DNA of 63,122 nucleotides from Leucogyrophana mollusca (taxonomy: Eukaryota > Basidiomycota > Agaricomycetes > Boletales). The notes beneath the pieces were generated by a model, which saw only the letters and a program-made list of their open reading frames with translations, made no database searches and was not told the origin of the DNA. Position 1 is the first letter of the stretch; each line of letters starts with the position of its first letter. The stretch spans positions 1 to 63,122 of the forward strand of contig MU266493.1 of assembly GCA_021014945.1 (NCBI GenBank), in the 5' to 3' direction. Of this stretch, positions 21,283 through 33,778 are shown in pieces. A program made the translations under genes and the position numbers.

Positions 21283-24200
21283 TTAGAAAAGCACTGCGGC
21301 GACCTTTTCCGCGAAGTTATGGGGTGGCACCTCTGGCGATTCCGTTTCTTCGGGAGGTGGAATACCCTGGCAACGCAACGAGTCAGTCACAGCAACAAAG
21401 CTCTAACGCAGTACAACTTACAGTGTAGAAGTCCATCTTGGATGGATCCCACACTTTCGTCTTCTTGGTGATCTTCCAGAACGCGTAAAGGATAAAGAAA
21501 AGCGGGATGTTGATATCTGTATCCCAACAGCAGCGGAATCAGAAAAACACCTGGGTTTATGGAAGGGTGGACTGACATGCAGTGAGGAACTTGGCAGCAG
21601 TGAAGTTCCAGAAGACTTCAAATCCGTTGATAAGAATGAGTATGGAGCACCACGTGAAACCCCAGATCGAGAGGTATGGCTGCCATGGCAGGTGAGAGTG
21701 TCAGCATTCAATTCGGCAGGCCGACGACGGATTAAAGTAAATGTACCTGAAGACCACTCCAGTAGTGCAACTCTTTGCGGTCGATTCCCTGAGCCTTCAT
21801 ACCTCGGTCTGCACGAATGTGGGTCGAGTGAAAGTGCTGCGATGAGGGTCGGACTCGGAAGTACAATGAGGAAAGCACGTACAGAAGAACAAGTAAGTCA
21901 AGTTGATAGTCCCCCAACTAAAGAAGCCGCCAACGGTCGACAGGTTGACGAACCAGCTATAATGAAACCATCTCGTCAACCGTTGAAAATACCAGGACTG
22001 AAAGCAAGAAGCGCACGTGAAGACCGTCTCCGCGCCGTTGGATATACTCATGAGAGATAAAAACGAGAATGCGGCCTGCGAGGAAGGAACATGGAGCTTT
22101 AAACATCGGTCAATACAGAGCCTACAGACAGGCACGCACAGAAAAGAGGATGGCAACGATTGGAAGGCCCTTCCTGGTGCAATATGCAAAAATGCGAGGA
22201 GCTTGACCACGAAGCGCGAGACCGTAGAGGATACGAGAGGAACAGAATAGGAAGGAGTTACTGGCAGAGAAGGCACTCGTCATGATACCAGCGTTGATGA
22301 TGCCCGGCAGGACTAAACAGAGGATGATCGTCCGTTGAGGTGGTCAGAAATATGGAGAAAAAGGTGTCCTCACTTTTAATACCTGCACGGGTCATGGCTA
22401 TCACATAGGGGGAATCCGCCGCAGTCCCAGCAGCTGAACCCATATAGTAATAAGCCAAGGGTGACAAGTACAAAAGTGGGGCGGCTCACTTTGCAGTAGA
22501 TTGGGATCGTTGTACGGAACGAGAAGCCCAGTAATGAAAATGCCAAGAATCTGGTGGGGTATTGTCACAAGCTGGAGTGGCAAGGGAAATCATACGTGAC
22601 TGACGTAGAAGATACATATACGATAGAACACCCTTCGTACAGCTTTGGCGATGTTCCGGCGAGGGTTCTCCGTCTCTGAGGCGGCACTATTGCACATAAT
22701 ACTCATTAGAAAACCGCCATGTACCCTGGTCTTCAGCTTACATGGCAACAATTTCCATTCCCTGGAACGAGAAGGCGGCCTGGACAAGCACGGATAATAT
22801 GCCAAGGAAGCGATCTAGTCCGATGTGGGAAGGCTCGAGTCCAGCACCGTTAAACACGCCAGGATCGTTCCAGTACTGGATTGAGGTCGGTAAGTAAGGT
22901 TAAACAACGACAAGAGATGGGGGAAAGCGAACATGGAAACCGAGTCGTCCTCCACCCGGCCCATTTCCGGGTTCTGCGTCAATACTAGAATTAATCCGTT
23001 TATCAGCGATGCAGATCTCCAGGGTTTGCAATTTCCTACATGACTCCAAGGAGAATTAAGCCGGTGATCATCGATACTGTCAGAGTGAGTTCAGTACAGT
23101 CATTTGTATGTGGAAGCCGATACAACTTACATTTAATGAGAGAGAAGAGAAACTCCGCTATTCAGAACAAGTTCAGCAGAGCCTGAATACTGGACTCTGC
23201 ATGATCAGTTACCTTCTCCAAAATACCTGCAAACGTCGATGGTTGAGAAGGAAATATATAGTTTTGGCGAGGAATATGTTTACCGAACACCAAATATGTT
23301 GATAGCAGAAACTCCTATACATATGACGGCAATGTAGATTCCGGCGTGGTTTGGCTGTATAGGGTTGCCATTCGCTCTCAACGCCTACCGATCTCGACAC
23401 TGACATGGATCACTTACGTTTGAGTCCCAGTACGTGATAAGAATCTGAGCACCTGAAACCTCGACCGGAACCGTGATGCTGTATGAGGAAGCAACTTTGA
23501 GAATCGCGCGTCGAGAACATGAATGGGGAGATACTCCTTACACGTTGGTCTGTTGATATCAGGTCAAAAATTTTGAATTGAACTTGGCTGAATCAAAGGA
23601 AACGTACATAGAAATAATTCTACAACATCGTGCGTTGTTCTCGGTGAGTTGGTGCACAGTAAAAGTTCGATTGAAAACATACCCATCCGACCTGCGGGCA
23701 AAGTGAGCAGAGGTGAAATGTGACAGGAAACTGATACTGGACTTACTGCAAATCCTAAGGCGGGGTCCACCCATCGGGCGGCTGGATAGAAAAGGGAGGA
23801 GCCTCAGCATAACGAAACGGAAAATCGCTTTAACGAACCAAAATGGGGGAATGTCCCTGATATCGGCGCATGAGAGGTCATCTCGCCGATAGAGCATAGC
23901 GACCTGTTCAGCGTATGAGTACACTCCCGACAGGCACCGAGGCAAAAGGGCGCACGAATATGCGACGGTTCCAACGAGCGCATAGGCAATGAGCGCGCCT
24001 AAGGGTCCTGCACCACTCAGTGCTTGACCAGAACCCAGGAACAACCCAGTTCCTAAGGTACCAGCAATCTGCAACACAACGTATGAGAGGTGCCAATTTG
24101 AAGTGGACAAGGCTCACAGCAATCCTATAGCCAGTGACAATATGAGCAAACTAGTTCAAGTCATCTTCGACATTCGGAGCTCGACGTACATTTGCACATG

Positions 24201-24332
24201 ACGTTGTTTAAGTCGTCGCTGCACGAGATCAATGGAGGCAACATCGAAGCGATTATTTTCGTCCGAAATAGGGTAGACTTCGACGCTACCCCCATCTTGA
24301 GACTTTTCGATGTCGTGGTCTGTGCTGCTCAT
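21283..24332 (-). CDS. amino-acid permease, yeast amino-acid transporter (YAT/APC) family
   Basis: Plasma-membrane proton-amino acid symporter of about 12 transmembrane helices, like yeast Gap1/Dip5. The frame can be followed through about 25 exons. Recognisable parts in order: cytoplasmic start MSSTDHDIEK, then RRLKQRHVQMIA-IAGTLGTGLFLGSG, SSLCSIGEMTSHAPISGTFP, ARWVDPALGFAVGW, ITVPVEVSGAQILITYW, AAFSFQGMEIVA, ETENPRRNIAKAVRRVFYR, ITGLLVPYNDPNLLQ, GIINAGIMTSAFSASNSF, WFVNLSTVGGFFSWGTINLTYL, IPLFFILYAFWK and VWDPSKMDF. No frame break was found. Very small exons occur at 24118-24124 (7 nt), 23683-23691 (9 nt), 23608-23619 (12 nt) and 23542-23549 (8 nt). The substrate cannot be told from sequence. 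Confidence 0.9.
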
Positions 24333-26311
24333 CCTAGAGCGCTGTAAGTTGTGCGCGCAGAAACCGCAGTGAGCAGAGCAAGGGGGATAACTCTGGGAGC
24401 GCGTCATCCCCAATCGCCCATAAGTATCCAGCGCTTCTCCTGCACATGGCAGTGGTGCCTGGGAGTATACAGGAACCAGATAGCGATAAGAGTGTTCGGA
24501 ACCAGGGAAATTTAATTCGGGAGACGCTGAGGCAAGTTCCTCGATCCACGGTGCGGGTATGGTAATCCACAGTCAGATAGATTGGCTGTGTCTCTTGTTT
24601 CTTGATGTTTGTGGACTCTACGCAGCCTTCAGGTCTAGGATCTTACCTCGTAAGCTGTAGAGCTTGGGGCGAGGAGCGGCTGAACATGGCTCTGAACGTT
24701 CCCGATTCTATATTTAGACTGTTAGTCGCTCACAAACATCAAATTCACCATCAAATTGGGCTCAATCGAAATCGGCAACATCAGTTGACTTGACTGTAAA
24801 TCATCTTACTATCCGCTGCTCTCGATTGTTACACCGCCTGGTATGATGTTCAGCGACCGATCTGTGCCTTGCGGCGCGCAGCGCTGTTTTTCCAAACAAG
24901 CCCGTCCATACGAACACCTCACGATGTCTCGGACGGAGTAGTGAGGCTGTGATGCGGAGATACTTAGCACTTGGGATACGTTATCGATCGGAGCATGACA
25001 GTGATGGTACATACCGCCCCGGGAGTTCGAGAGTGGCGCGAACGCTGTTTAGATTGGGCCTCATTAATTCTACCAAGAGAATAACTATAAGCACACCTGA
25101 ACAACGAGCAGACTCTAACTCACCCTAGCACTGAAAGATGTCGATATGTTGATCCATTGACTGCCTGCCACGAACGATGTTTACATGCCCCTCCTTGAGA
25201 CGGGCAGCAACCCCATCGAGGCAGCGCAGAGCCCGCGATTCTGGGAATCAATTGGCCCAAACTGGGCACGTGAACCGTCCAGACTCCACGCAACTGCAAG
25301 ATGCACCACATGGGTGCTCCCTGCCGCGTGAAGGCAGACCAGACTTGCTGTCAATGTTTTCAACATGCAACCATTGGTAACTGAGAATCCAACTCTGATG
25401 CGCCCCCTAGATACACCCAAAAATACCACTGCCAAGTGTCACATTCTGACTGCCGCCCGGGCCTGCCCGGCACCAGCGGTGGGACCATTTGTGGGCAGAC
25501 AGGGATGAGGGCCGGTTTGAAGCGCCAAAGACCGGCGGGCGCAGAGATAGACGTGGGTATTTTGCCTCACCTCGAGCCGCAGTCCGTATCGTGAGAGACC
25601 CTGTACTTGTTGAAGATGAACTAGTTTGATATCATTCCAGCCACATCTTATGGAGGTTGCCTTTGATGTTTGGAATTTCCGAAGAATAAACCGGTGTGCG
25701 GAAATGAACAGACCGGTGAACACCCACCTTAAAGAGGAAGCAGAACGCAGAGATATCCTTCAAGTAGTCACTTGAGGAAATGACACAGGCAGAGCTTCCT
25801 AAATACGGTAAAAAATCCAGAGAAGGCGCAGCGCTTCACACTCGAAGTCGGATCGGAGTAAAGGCCTGTCCGGGTCTGGGCATCTTTTACGCAAGCACCT
25901 GATGGGTTGTGTCCCAGACAGACGACTATTCGCCCGCACACGAATGTTATTGGGACTAAAAGCCATTTTGCACTCAGTGACGTGGTATATGTGCTGAAAT
26001 GAGAATGTGAAGCTTCAAGTCTGCTAATAGATATGGTGCAAGTCGTCGGCGAGCGCTGGACTTCGTGACATACCCGATGGAGTTGCCGCGCCCAGATATG
26101 AATCCCGAATCATCGCTCTGTCGCCAGCAGGACAGTGTTCCCGTTGACGCCTGTTGTCATCGTATTGGTAAAAGGCTGCGCGCCAAGAGTCCCATTAAAC
26201 TGAGCGTAGAAGCCACGGATCCTTGATGGGAGGTCTGAGGAGAACAAGGTGGACGCAAGGAAGAGTGTCGCCTGTTACCATGATAAATCAAAATGTGGAT
26301 GGCTGACCGTA
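24333..26311. other. 2-kb stretch with no recognised gene
   Basis: Lies between the permease start and the 3' end of the G-patch gene. Frames on both strands are short and I could not join them into a family-like product. The left end must include the permease promoter. The rest is mixed-composition sequence with no clear repeat. Confidence 0.5.
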
Positions 26312-29300
26312 CTACATGAAGTCTATAGCCCGCTTCCTCCCCCGAGGTAGTCCCGTGTCTTCCTGCCGGATCTCAGCACTGTCAGACGTATCATCCGGCG
26401 GAATATTTGCTGGCAACCCCTTCACAATATCCGGCGGCGGCTTCTCTACCCACATGTCCTCCTCGTCATCATCGGCTCTGCCCTCCTTGTCTTTCCGTTT
26501 CTTCTTCTTCGGTCGGTCCCGATCCCGATCCCGACGCTTTTGCTGCGAAACCGACAGCGACAGCGACTCCGCACCATCCTCGTCAAGATTGAATGAGACA
26601 AGTGCAGTTTTCGTGCTACCCTTCTTTTTCTTGTCTTTTTTGTCCTTCGCTTCTGACTCCCCGCCCTTCGCTTTCTTGGATTTAGAATCGCGGGGGATGA
26701 AAGTCGGCTTGAACGAAGTTAGATCAACCACTTCAGAGACAACACTGGGCTTTGGTTGGGGTATGACTGTGGACGTCGATGGGACAACATCAACTTGCTT
26801 AGCTGGAGCGGGTGATGCAGGTGTGGGTGTTTCTTGACGCTGCTCCTTCCCCTCAACATGGTCGCCTCCGTCCATGTCAACATCGCTATCCTCGTCATCG
26901 CTCGCAAATATGGCCTTGAAGACATCCATGGCTGGTCTCTCATAAGTGAGAACGTCATCCCCCTGGCCATCATCCTCCCCAAGCCCAATATTTTCCAAAT
27001 CGCGTTTGCCGTTTCTTGCGCCCCCCGCCCCGCTCGTGCTCAGCGCCACTGAAACGGCGCCGGAAGCCGCAGAATCCGTAGTGAACTCGGCTGGGGCCGA
27101 CGAGGTTGAAGGCATCGGCTTCTCTGCGGCGACTTCGGGATTGGGGTCCTTCACCCCGAAGCGCTTGCAAAGTAAGCGTGCAGGCTGCCACGGCTTGACT
27201 TCCCGTGTCAATGGACCATACATCCCTACCCGTGCCGCATGCACCTTCGGGTCCTCTTCTTTCGTTTCCACCTTCACTTCATCAACGTCCATTTGCTCTC
27301 TCTCACCATCCCACTCGGCTTCTGCAGTAGGCGTATGCAATCCCTCAACGATCTTTGGCCCAAGATCCAAAACCGCCGCACTGGTGAAACGCCCGGCCAT
27401 CGCACCTGAGATAGGACGAAACAACGCCGCGGCTTTCGCGTAATCCCTCATCTCCTTCGCAAAGGCTTCGGCATCTTGGTCTGAAAGTCGTGCGGGTATT
27501 GTAGCGCCCGAAGCTGGGTCAGCGTGGGCATGTAGATATGCGGTATATCGCGCCTGTTTGGCGGGGTCCGATGTGAACGGTTGGAATCCGCGCAGCGCGG
27601 CTTGTGCGACATGCACCTCTGTATGTGGGAGAGTTGGCACTGATGTGCTTGATGCTTGTGGCACGGAGTCAGGGGTTGAGGGAGGTCCGAACCTTCCGGC
27701 AGCGGCATCTTTAATGCGCTCTTGATCTTTCTTTGATATGTACTCAAAAATTGATCGAGGACCAGCGGCAAGAGGTGTTTCGCCTAATACAGCCCCTCTC
27801 TGGTGGTGTTGTTTTCAGTATAGTGAAATTGCACCGGAGGATCAAAACGACGCACCTGATCGGCTGAGATGCCAGTCTTCCACTGGGCATGTGTCTGTGG
27901 TTGTGAGGGTATATACGGGGGTTGCCCGGTCGAAAGATTCTCCTTATCACCCTCCTTAAGTTTTTCCTGTTCCCAGACTCGCCTGGGGTTCGGTGTCCAT
28001 CCCGGTGGAACATCCGGTATCGGGAACCTACAACGAGCGAAATCAGCTAGTGGTATAGTAACAGTTAAGAGTTTACGCACACCAAATCCTCAGCGACCGG
28101 TTTATCAGAGACAATGAACCCTTCCACCGGAGGTTTACCATCACGAAACGCGCCTCTGGCCAAAGCTGGTCTCTAGAATGTATAAGCTGAACTGCACCGA
28201 AGTGGTCAGGGAAGAAAGTAACGCTTACAGGAGGTGGTTGTGCCTTTGCGGAATTTCTACCTACTGGCGGATTGCGCCGTGTAGTACCCATAACAATGCG
28301 CTCGTCGTCATACATATCACTAGCGTCATATGCCGTCCTATTCCGCTCATGGGCATTAGAGCTGTCATAAACATCTAGGTCATCCTCATCCGCGTCGTTC
28401 AGTGCTCCCAACCCGAAGCCGCCTACCGGTGACAAATGAGATGATCTCTGACATACAAGGACTCTGCGGGCGAGACTCACCGGCTAGCTTTGGCCCTTTG
28501 TTTCCTCCACTGCCGTCTGATCCTTGAGCACCCAAGCTCGCATGGAGGCCAAGTCCAGGTTCGTAGCCGAGTCCATGGAAATTGTCCTTCCGGTCAACAA
28601 TGAGTAGTGGGGTATCACGGGACGGATACATATGCTTCTTCGCCTCCTCGTCCACCTCCATAGAATCAGCACCTGGGTTACGGCCATATTGAATCTCGTG
28701 CTGTCGCCAGGTCACCCTAGGGCCAATGCCCTGCCCCAAGCGCCAGCCCATCTTTTTCAGTATTCGAGCTCCCATGGAATCTTTGGGTGCGGGAAGCAGA
28801 GACTGCTCGAGCGCCATGGTAATTGCACTGAGAAAGAGAGACTGAGCACTAATCAGCCGAGATAAATAATTGAAATGTATACTCTTTCTCGCCATCGTCG
28901 ACTTGGCCACGTTTGCTCATCTCAGCCTGTGTCCCACCAAGAAGATCCATCTCCTCATGTTCGTCAACGAGATTCTGGTCCGCGCGTATTTCAGCAAGAT
29001 CTTCCTCGTCCATGAAGTCCTCCGGGCGCGCTGCGCGGTTCTTGGCTCGGTCGGAACGCGAGGATACGAACGTCGAGGGCGCCCATCCTGCAAAAGGTCA
29101 AAACGCCATGCAGTTGGGCATGCAGTTCTAAGAGCCTGGGGAGCCTAAGGACAGACCTTCCTTAGATCCTACCGAGTTAAAATATCCTGCTGAGAAGCCG
29201 CCGGTGAAAGCGCCATGTAGCCTCCTACGACCCTTCTCATCTCTCACCTAGCGGTAGAAATTTTGCGAGTGCACTTCGGAGTAGGAGCAGAGAAAGACAT

Positions 29301-29517
29301 ACCTCCTGCTTCCAGAGCGGTACAAACTCGCCAGTATCCTTTGATTTTTCGAGGGGAGGAAGTGGAGTGCCAATCTGATTCATCACACGAAGAAATGAGG
29401 GCAAACAACGCCTGTGCTTCAGGAAAGGCGTACCAAGCAGAAGGATTCGTTCGCTCTCTTGCTTGCAGGGTCTATGCCAAGATCCCCAAGCTTCCGCTTC
29501 AATCTTGTTGTACTCAT
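26312..29517 (-). CDS. GPATCH1: G-patch protein GPATCH1/TGH type, 914 aa
   Basis: Likely spliceosome-associated nuclear factor. Nine exons: 29434-29517, 29303-29374, 29157-29247, 28883-29087, 28481-28827, 28229-28422, 28081-28172, 27856-28027 and 26312-27799, all phase-consistent. The N-terminal DUF1604-type block is very conserved: [14 protein letters not shown], then [40 protein letters not shown] and [16 protein letters not shown]. The G-patch follows at about residues 163-205 ([20 protein letters not shown]). Later marks are [28 protein letters not shown] and [18 protein letters not shown]. The C-terminal third is low-complexity, acidic and Lys-rich, with KKKKR nuclear-signal-like runs. 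The acceptor at 27800 rather than 27784 was chosen because only it yields the conserved [10 protein letters not shown] and keeps the frame. Confidence 0.92.
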
Positions 29518-30050
29518 CGTAGTATACAATCGACGAGCTGGTACCGAAGTGAAAGCTTCCGGGTCGCAGGTTGTTGCAGGTGAAGTGACCAACCCTAACC
29601 CAACATACGAGGCGCTGCTCCTTCGGGCAATTCTATGGCTTGGCAATTGCAAAATCACGAAGAAGGCTGCCAGTGACCATACCGTCGCGTCGTTTTGTTG
29701 GCCTGCGGCCTTACTTCACCCACATGAAATCCGAAATGTGATGTAGGGATAAGGGTAAGGGTACATACTCATGCAAGTCATTCGACTCTGGAGTCGCAAG
29801 TCCACCCCGATGTGATAACTTATGTATCCCCTGCTAACTATACCACAGAAGTCCTCGTAGTACATTCCTATGTGACACAAGGCGCAGAAAGCCGCCTAAG
29901 CGTGTACGTGGCGCTTTGCAATGCACCTGAATCGATTAACAGGCTCCGGCAGCCTATCCTGTAATTCAGAACCGAATGGTCTAGCAGTATGTATCATCGA
30001 GTGTTGGAGTGTGCGATATGCGATAGCAGAATATAGAGCAAGGGATGGCA
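29518..30050. other. intergenic, nothing recognised
   Basis: Promoter side of the G-patch gene and 3' flank of the first DUF6533-type gene. No gene or repeat seen. Confidence 0.5.
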
Positions 30051-31367
30051 TCAAGTGTCACGCTGTTCTGTACACGCGTCGGTGTGCCAGGTTGGGCCGA
30101 TTTCGATGCGCGAGGTGATCAATGATGGTGTCTTTGCGTCTTGTGTTTGGTCATCGGTCAGTGTCAGTTCCTGCATGTTGATGATCAATCTGCAACCCTG
30201 TCCACTCCATATGAGTGCTGTGTTCTGGAATACGAGAAGCAGCTTACAGCGCAAGATAATATCGCGGTAAACCACCTATAGGGAAGGCATCAGCTCCATG
30301 CGGGAGTTCAGATAGACGCAGAAGACACACGGAGCGACCATTGAAACGAACTTCCCATGGTCGACAACCAACGTAACCGAGGTTGGTATAAGTATTGCTA
30401 TGATTATATAAGTTTGCGTTGAATGGCAATGGAAAAAGGACAATTGACTGACACACGATCGCAATAAACGCTAACATTCCATCACGCAGCAATAGCGTAA
30501 TTAGGGGCACGGGTTGTCTAGTGACTCTAAAAGTGTATATACACTTGATGACGGTCAGGAGCAAGAGTATGCTTTCGATTGCCACAAAGGCGAAACTAAA
30601 TAGACGTCAGTCTCACGTCTACGACAGTGGAATAGCTCGTTTACCGAAACGATGTCATGACAGAACCTATGTGCACGATGCCACACACAGCATTGAATTG
30701 GGCGTTTGGTATCGTAGAGGTCGCCCCAGCTACTGCAATTATAGTTCCAGCAATGGTGAGAAGAACAAGAAACGAGCCCATTCGATAGTCACGATTATAA
30801 AGCGCGTAGACTGCCCAAAATTCATCGAGGATGTGTGATAGGGAGCTACCGGGGACTTGCCTCGTAGCATAAGTATAGTCTGGACCAAAGTGACAAGAAC
30901 TTGAGTCATGGTTACTTGATAGGAAAGGAAACTTTTGCAGCTGAGGGCTGGATGACTGCCGCCGACGCCTATGAAACGATTCCCACTGAAATGAGGTTAA
31001 CAATCGCCCCTCCCGTGTCTTTCAGAGACCGGTAAAAGTGATTTGAAGAGAACTCACGCAAATGCAGCAAGACCGACATATCTCGTGAGCAGATATAACC
31101 ATTTGATGTGCGACTTGTTTGATTTACTGCTCGGTTGCAGCGTCAGAAGACAGTCGGCTGGCGACACTGTGAGATAACACACCTCCAGATAAATTTCACT
31201 TCATCCTCGAATGTTATACACGACTCCCAGCACAGAAAACTCAGAGCACTAACTGGGCTTCTTTAAATATTATAAGGGGCGTTCAACGCAAACGAACTAG
31301 ACTTACCGGAGACTGCAGTCAGTTGTCGATCGGCATCCGCTGGGGAAAGGGGAGGGAGGCTATCCAT
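30051..31367 (-). CDS. DUF6533-type multi-pass membrane protein, copy A
   Basis: About nine small exons join in frame. The start reads MDSLPPLSPADADRQLT. The family mark follows: ALSFLCWESCITFEDEVKFI, then IKWLYLLTRYVGLAAF. The rest is mostly hydrophobic helices: TMTQVLVTLVQTILMLRG, YALYNRDYRMGSFLVLLTIA, AFVAIESILLLLTVIKCIYT, LLLRDGMLAFIAI, ILIPTSVTLVV and WFTAILSCAGCRLIINMQEL, then a short polar tail. About seven transmembrane helices are expected, the N-terminal ones carrying the DUF6533 signature. The biochemical role of this Agaricomycete family is unknown; a GPCR-like sensor is a speculation based on topology. First of four intact paralogs in 9 kb. Confidence 0.8.
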
Positions 31368-32451
31368 GGGGTGGAGGAGAGTGGCATCAGCCACTCCGCC
31401 TTGTCTCTACGATGGGAATTTGAGGGGGTATTAGTCTTTGCAGGGTTGCAAGACTCCACGTGTAAATAAGTTTCGCCGACCCGTGACGCTGTTTGAATTT
31501 ACCAGTGTGCTGCAGTGCAGACTCCCAACTTGCGAGTGCAACGAGACAGACTACATAGCCATCTTCTGCCTGGAAATTAATCTTCCACAATCATTTCCAG
31601 AGCAACATTCAGGCCAAAACCCACAAAACAGATCTATGCTCGCAACCTGACGGCGGTGTTACAGTAGGCACGGCACGGCGAATAACATCGTGAGCTCTCC
31701 CCAAAAAGGACAGCACGAAGTCGATCGACGTCTCGGTGCCTGTAGTGGCACAGAAGCGCCGCGGCACATCCCGGTTACTCGGACGCCGAGACGGCGCAAG
31801 GCTGGCAAACGCCATGCTCAATAATCCCAATGCGCGTGGTCGCCAACTATTTGAATCACCCAGGCTCGTTACTCGTTAGGGAGATGGAAATGGCGTGAAG
31901 AGCGCGTTCGAAACCGGGAAATAGTTGTCGATACAATTCCATGGTAATTGCCACGGCTCTGCCAGAGACAAAATGTGTACCTGTGACGTTGGGATTCAGA
32001 ATTTCTGATCTCTCTGTTCCTCCACATAAATACGTCAGGTAGCCCTGAAATTCGTATCAAAAATCATGTGAGCTAGTGGACATCGAAGGGAACCGTGCCA
32101 AAGAAGAATGTGTTCGAGTCCCACATCTGTCATAATAAATAGTGTTAGACAAAGGTGGGTGCCAAACAGTATAGGATTAGTAATGATCGTGGATGCATTG
32201 AGAGCCAGTGGTTTTGCCCAATGACAGCAAGCTCATCGTTCGCTATCAAATAGTTTCGTGGGCGAAAAACCTGGATCAATGAAAATGCCGGAGATCGTGC
32301 GTTGAATGGCGGCGTGGGCGCTTCCACCTAGGAAGGTTTACACGACAACATAGCAGCTTTTCCCTATGACAGATGGTGCATGCGAATACCAAGGGTCCGA
32401 GATATATGTTTGCATTATGCATCCCAGGATACGAATGAATTCAAGCAAGAC
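31368..32451. other. intergenic between DUF6533 copies A and B
   Basis: About 1.1 kb with only short frames. It must hold the promoter of copy A. No repeat or RNA gene is convincing; a tRNA-like box near 32110 was examined and rejected. Confidence 0.5.
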
Positions 32452-33778
32452 CTAGATAACTTCAATAGACCTATCGCGGGGTAGGAGTTCAATCTCGATG
32501 TGCGAGGTCATCGGTAATGTTTCATTTGGATGGCTTTCACATTGATCGCCCAGCGACAGACGTTGCATATTGAGGATTAATCTGCATCCCTACGTGTGTT
32601 TTGAGGTTTTAGTAGGGCATTCCAGGGGAAACGGAGCATTCTTACGGCAGAAGACAGAACCGTGTTGTACCATCTGTAAAGGATGAATAAGGTCACTATA
32701 GGACGGCAGAGACGGATCCATGACACACGAATTTGTTACGGAGCCCAGCGCACCGTTGTGGACGACCAACAGTACGGACGTCGGTATCAATAAGGCTAGA
32801 ACGATGTGAACATTGGACGAGCCGACGACCACAGGAAAACAATGGTGACTCACACGTGACTGCACAAAACGCAAGTGTTCCATCGCGGAGCATTAACTTG
32901 ACTATTGGCGTGGAGTTTCGTATGCTGTGAAGGGAATGGATGTATTTGAGAATTGTCAGCAGCAAAATCACGCCTTCAGTGCCAACGAAGACGAAGCTAC
33001 AGTGGCCGTCAGTTTCAACATTTTACGGTCGGATGGTGCTGCTCACCTAAAAGAAGACAACGGAGTGTCTATGCGTATTATGTGGCATAGTTCATCGAAG
33101 TGGCTGCTTGGGACAGTATTGCTCAGTCCGACAATTGCGACCACTGCCCCGAGGACAGCGAGGAATACAAGAAAGGCTGCGATTCGAGGGTCCCGGTTAT
33201 AGAGCGCGTAAACTGAACGAAGGCTGTCGGTCTTGGTAGACATAAGAAGGGGCACGAAAGGGACGCACGCCGCAACATAAGGATAATCTCGACCAACGTG
33301 AAGAGAATTCGGGTCATAGACACCTGCAAGGCAAGGGCTTCTCTGCAACTAAGTGCTGAACTATGACCAGCAGTACCAAGAGCACGACCGCTGCTGGATT
33401 GGAAGATGAAGATCTATCCCAATACTCTGGCTGAAACTCGAGTGACCAAGGACGTACGCAATTGATGCCAGGCCAACGTATCTCGTGAGTAGAAATAACC
33501 ATTTGACCAAGCTACCCCATGGTTTGCTGTCCAAGCGAGAGCTTCAGTCAGTGTTACTGAGTAACAGAGTCCCGACAAACCTCCAAATCAAGTTTACTTC
33601 GTCATCAAAGGTTATGCATAGCTCCCAAAATAAAAAACTCAGCGCACTGACTGGAAAGTGCTTTGTCAGAATTTCAACGCTGACATAACTTGGAGGTCCT
33701 CGGCTTACTTGAGATTGGCTTCATATCTCGGCTGATATCCGCGATAGAGAGGAGGGATTTGAAGTCGGAGGCGCCCAT
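32452..33778 (-). CDS. DUF6533-type multi-pass membrane protein, copy B
   Basis: Same exon plan and topology as copy A. Start MGASDFKSLLSIADISRD; signature ALSFLFWELCITFDDEVNLI and LVKWLFLLTRYVGLASIA; later VSMTRILFTLVEIILML, YALYNRDPRIAAFLVFLAVL, VFVGTEGVILLLTILKYI, VKLMLRDGTLAF, LLIPTSVLLVVHNGAL and GCRLILNMQRLSLGDQ, ending EIELLPRDRSIEVI. The first exon after the signature carries a slightly longer linker (SRLDSKPWGS) than in the sisters. No stop or frameshift was needed, so the gene looks functional. Copy C resembles it most at the C-terminus. Confidence 0.8.

Noticed and set aside
27784..27855. Shorter last exon of the G-patch gene (acceptor TATTAG)
   Set aside because: It breaks the frame and loses the conserved [10 protein letters not shown]; the acceptor 16 nt upstream in the transcript fits.
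32060..32135. tRNA-like boxes (TGAGCTAGTGGAC and GTTCGAGTCCC)
   Set aside because: The spacing is roughly right, but no acceptor stem pairs and the T stem does not form with a seven-base loop.
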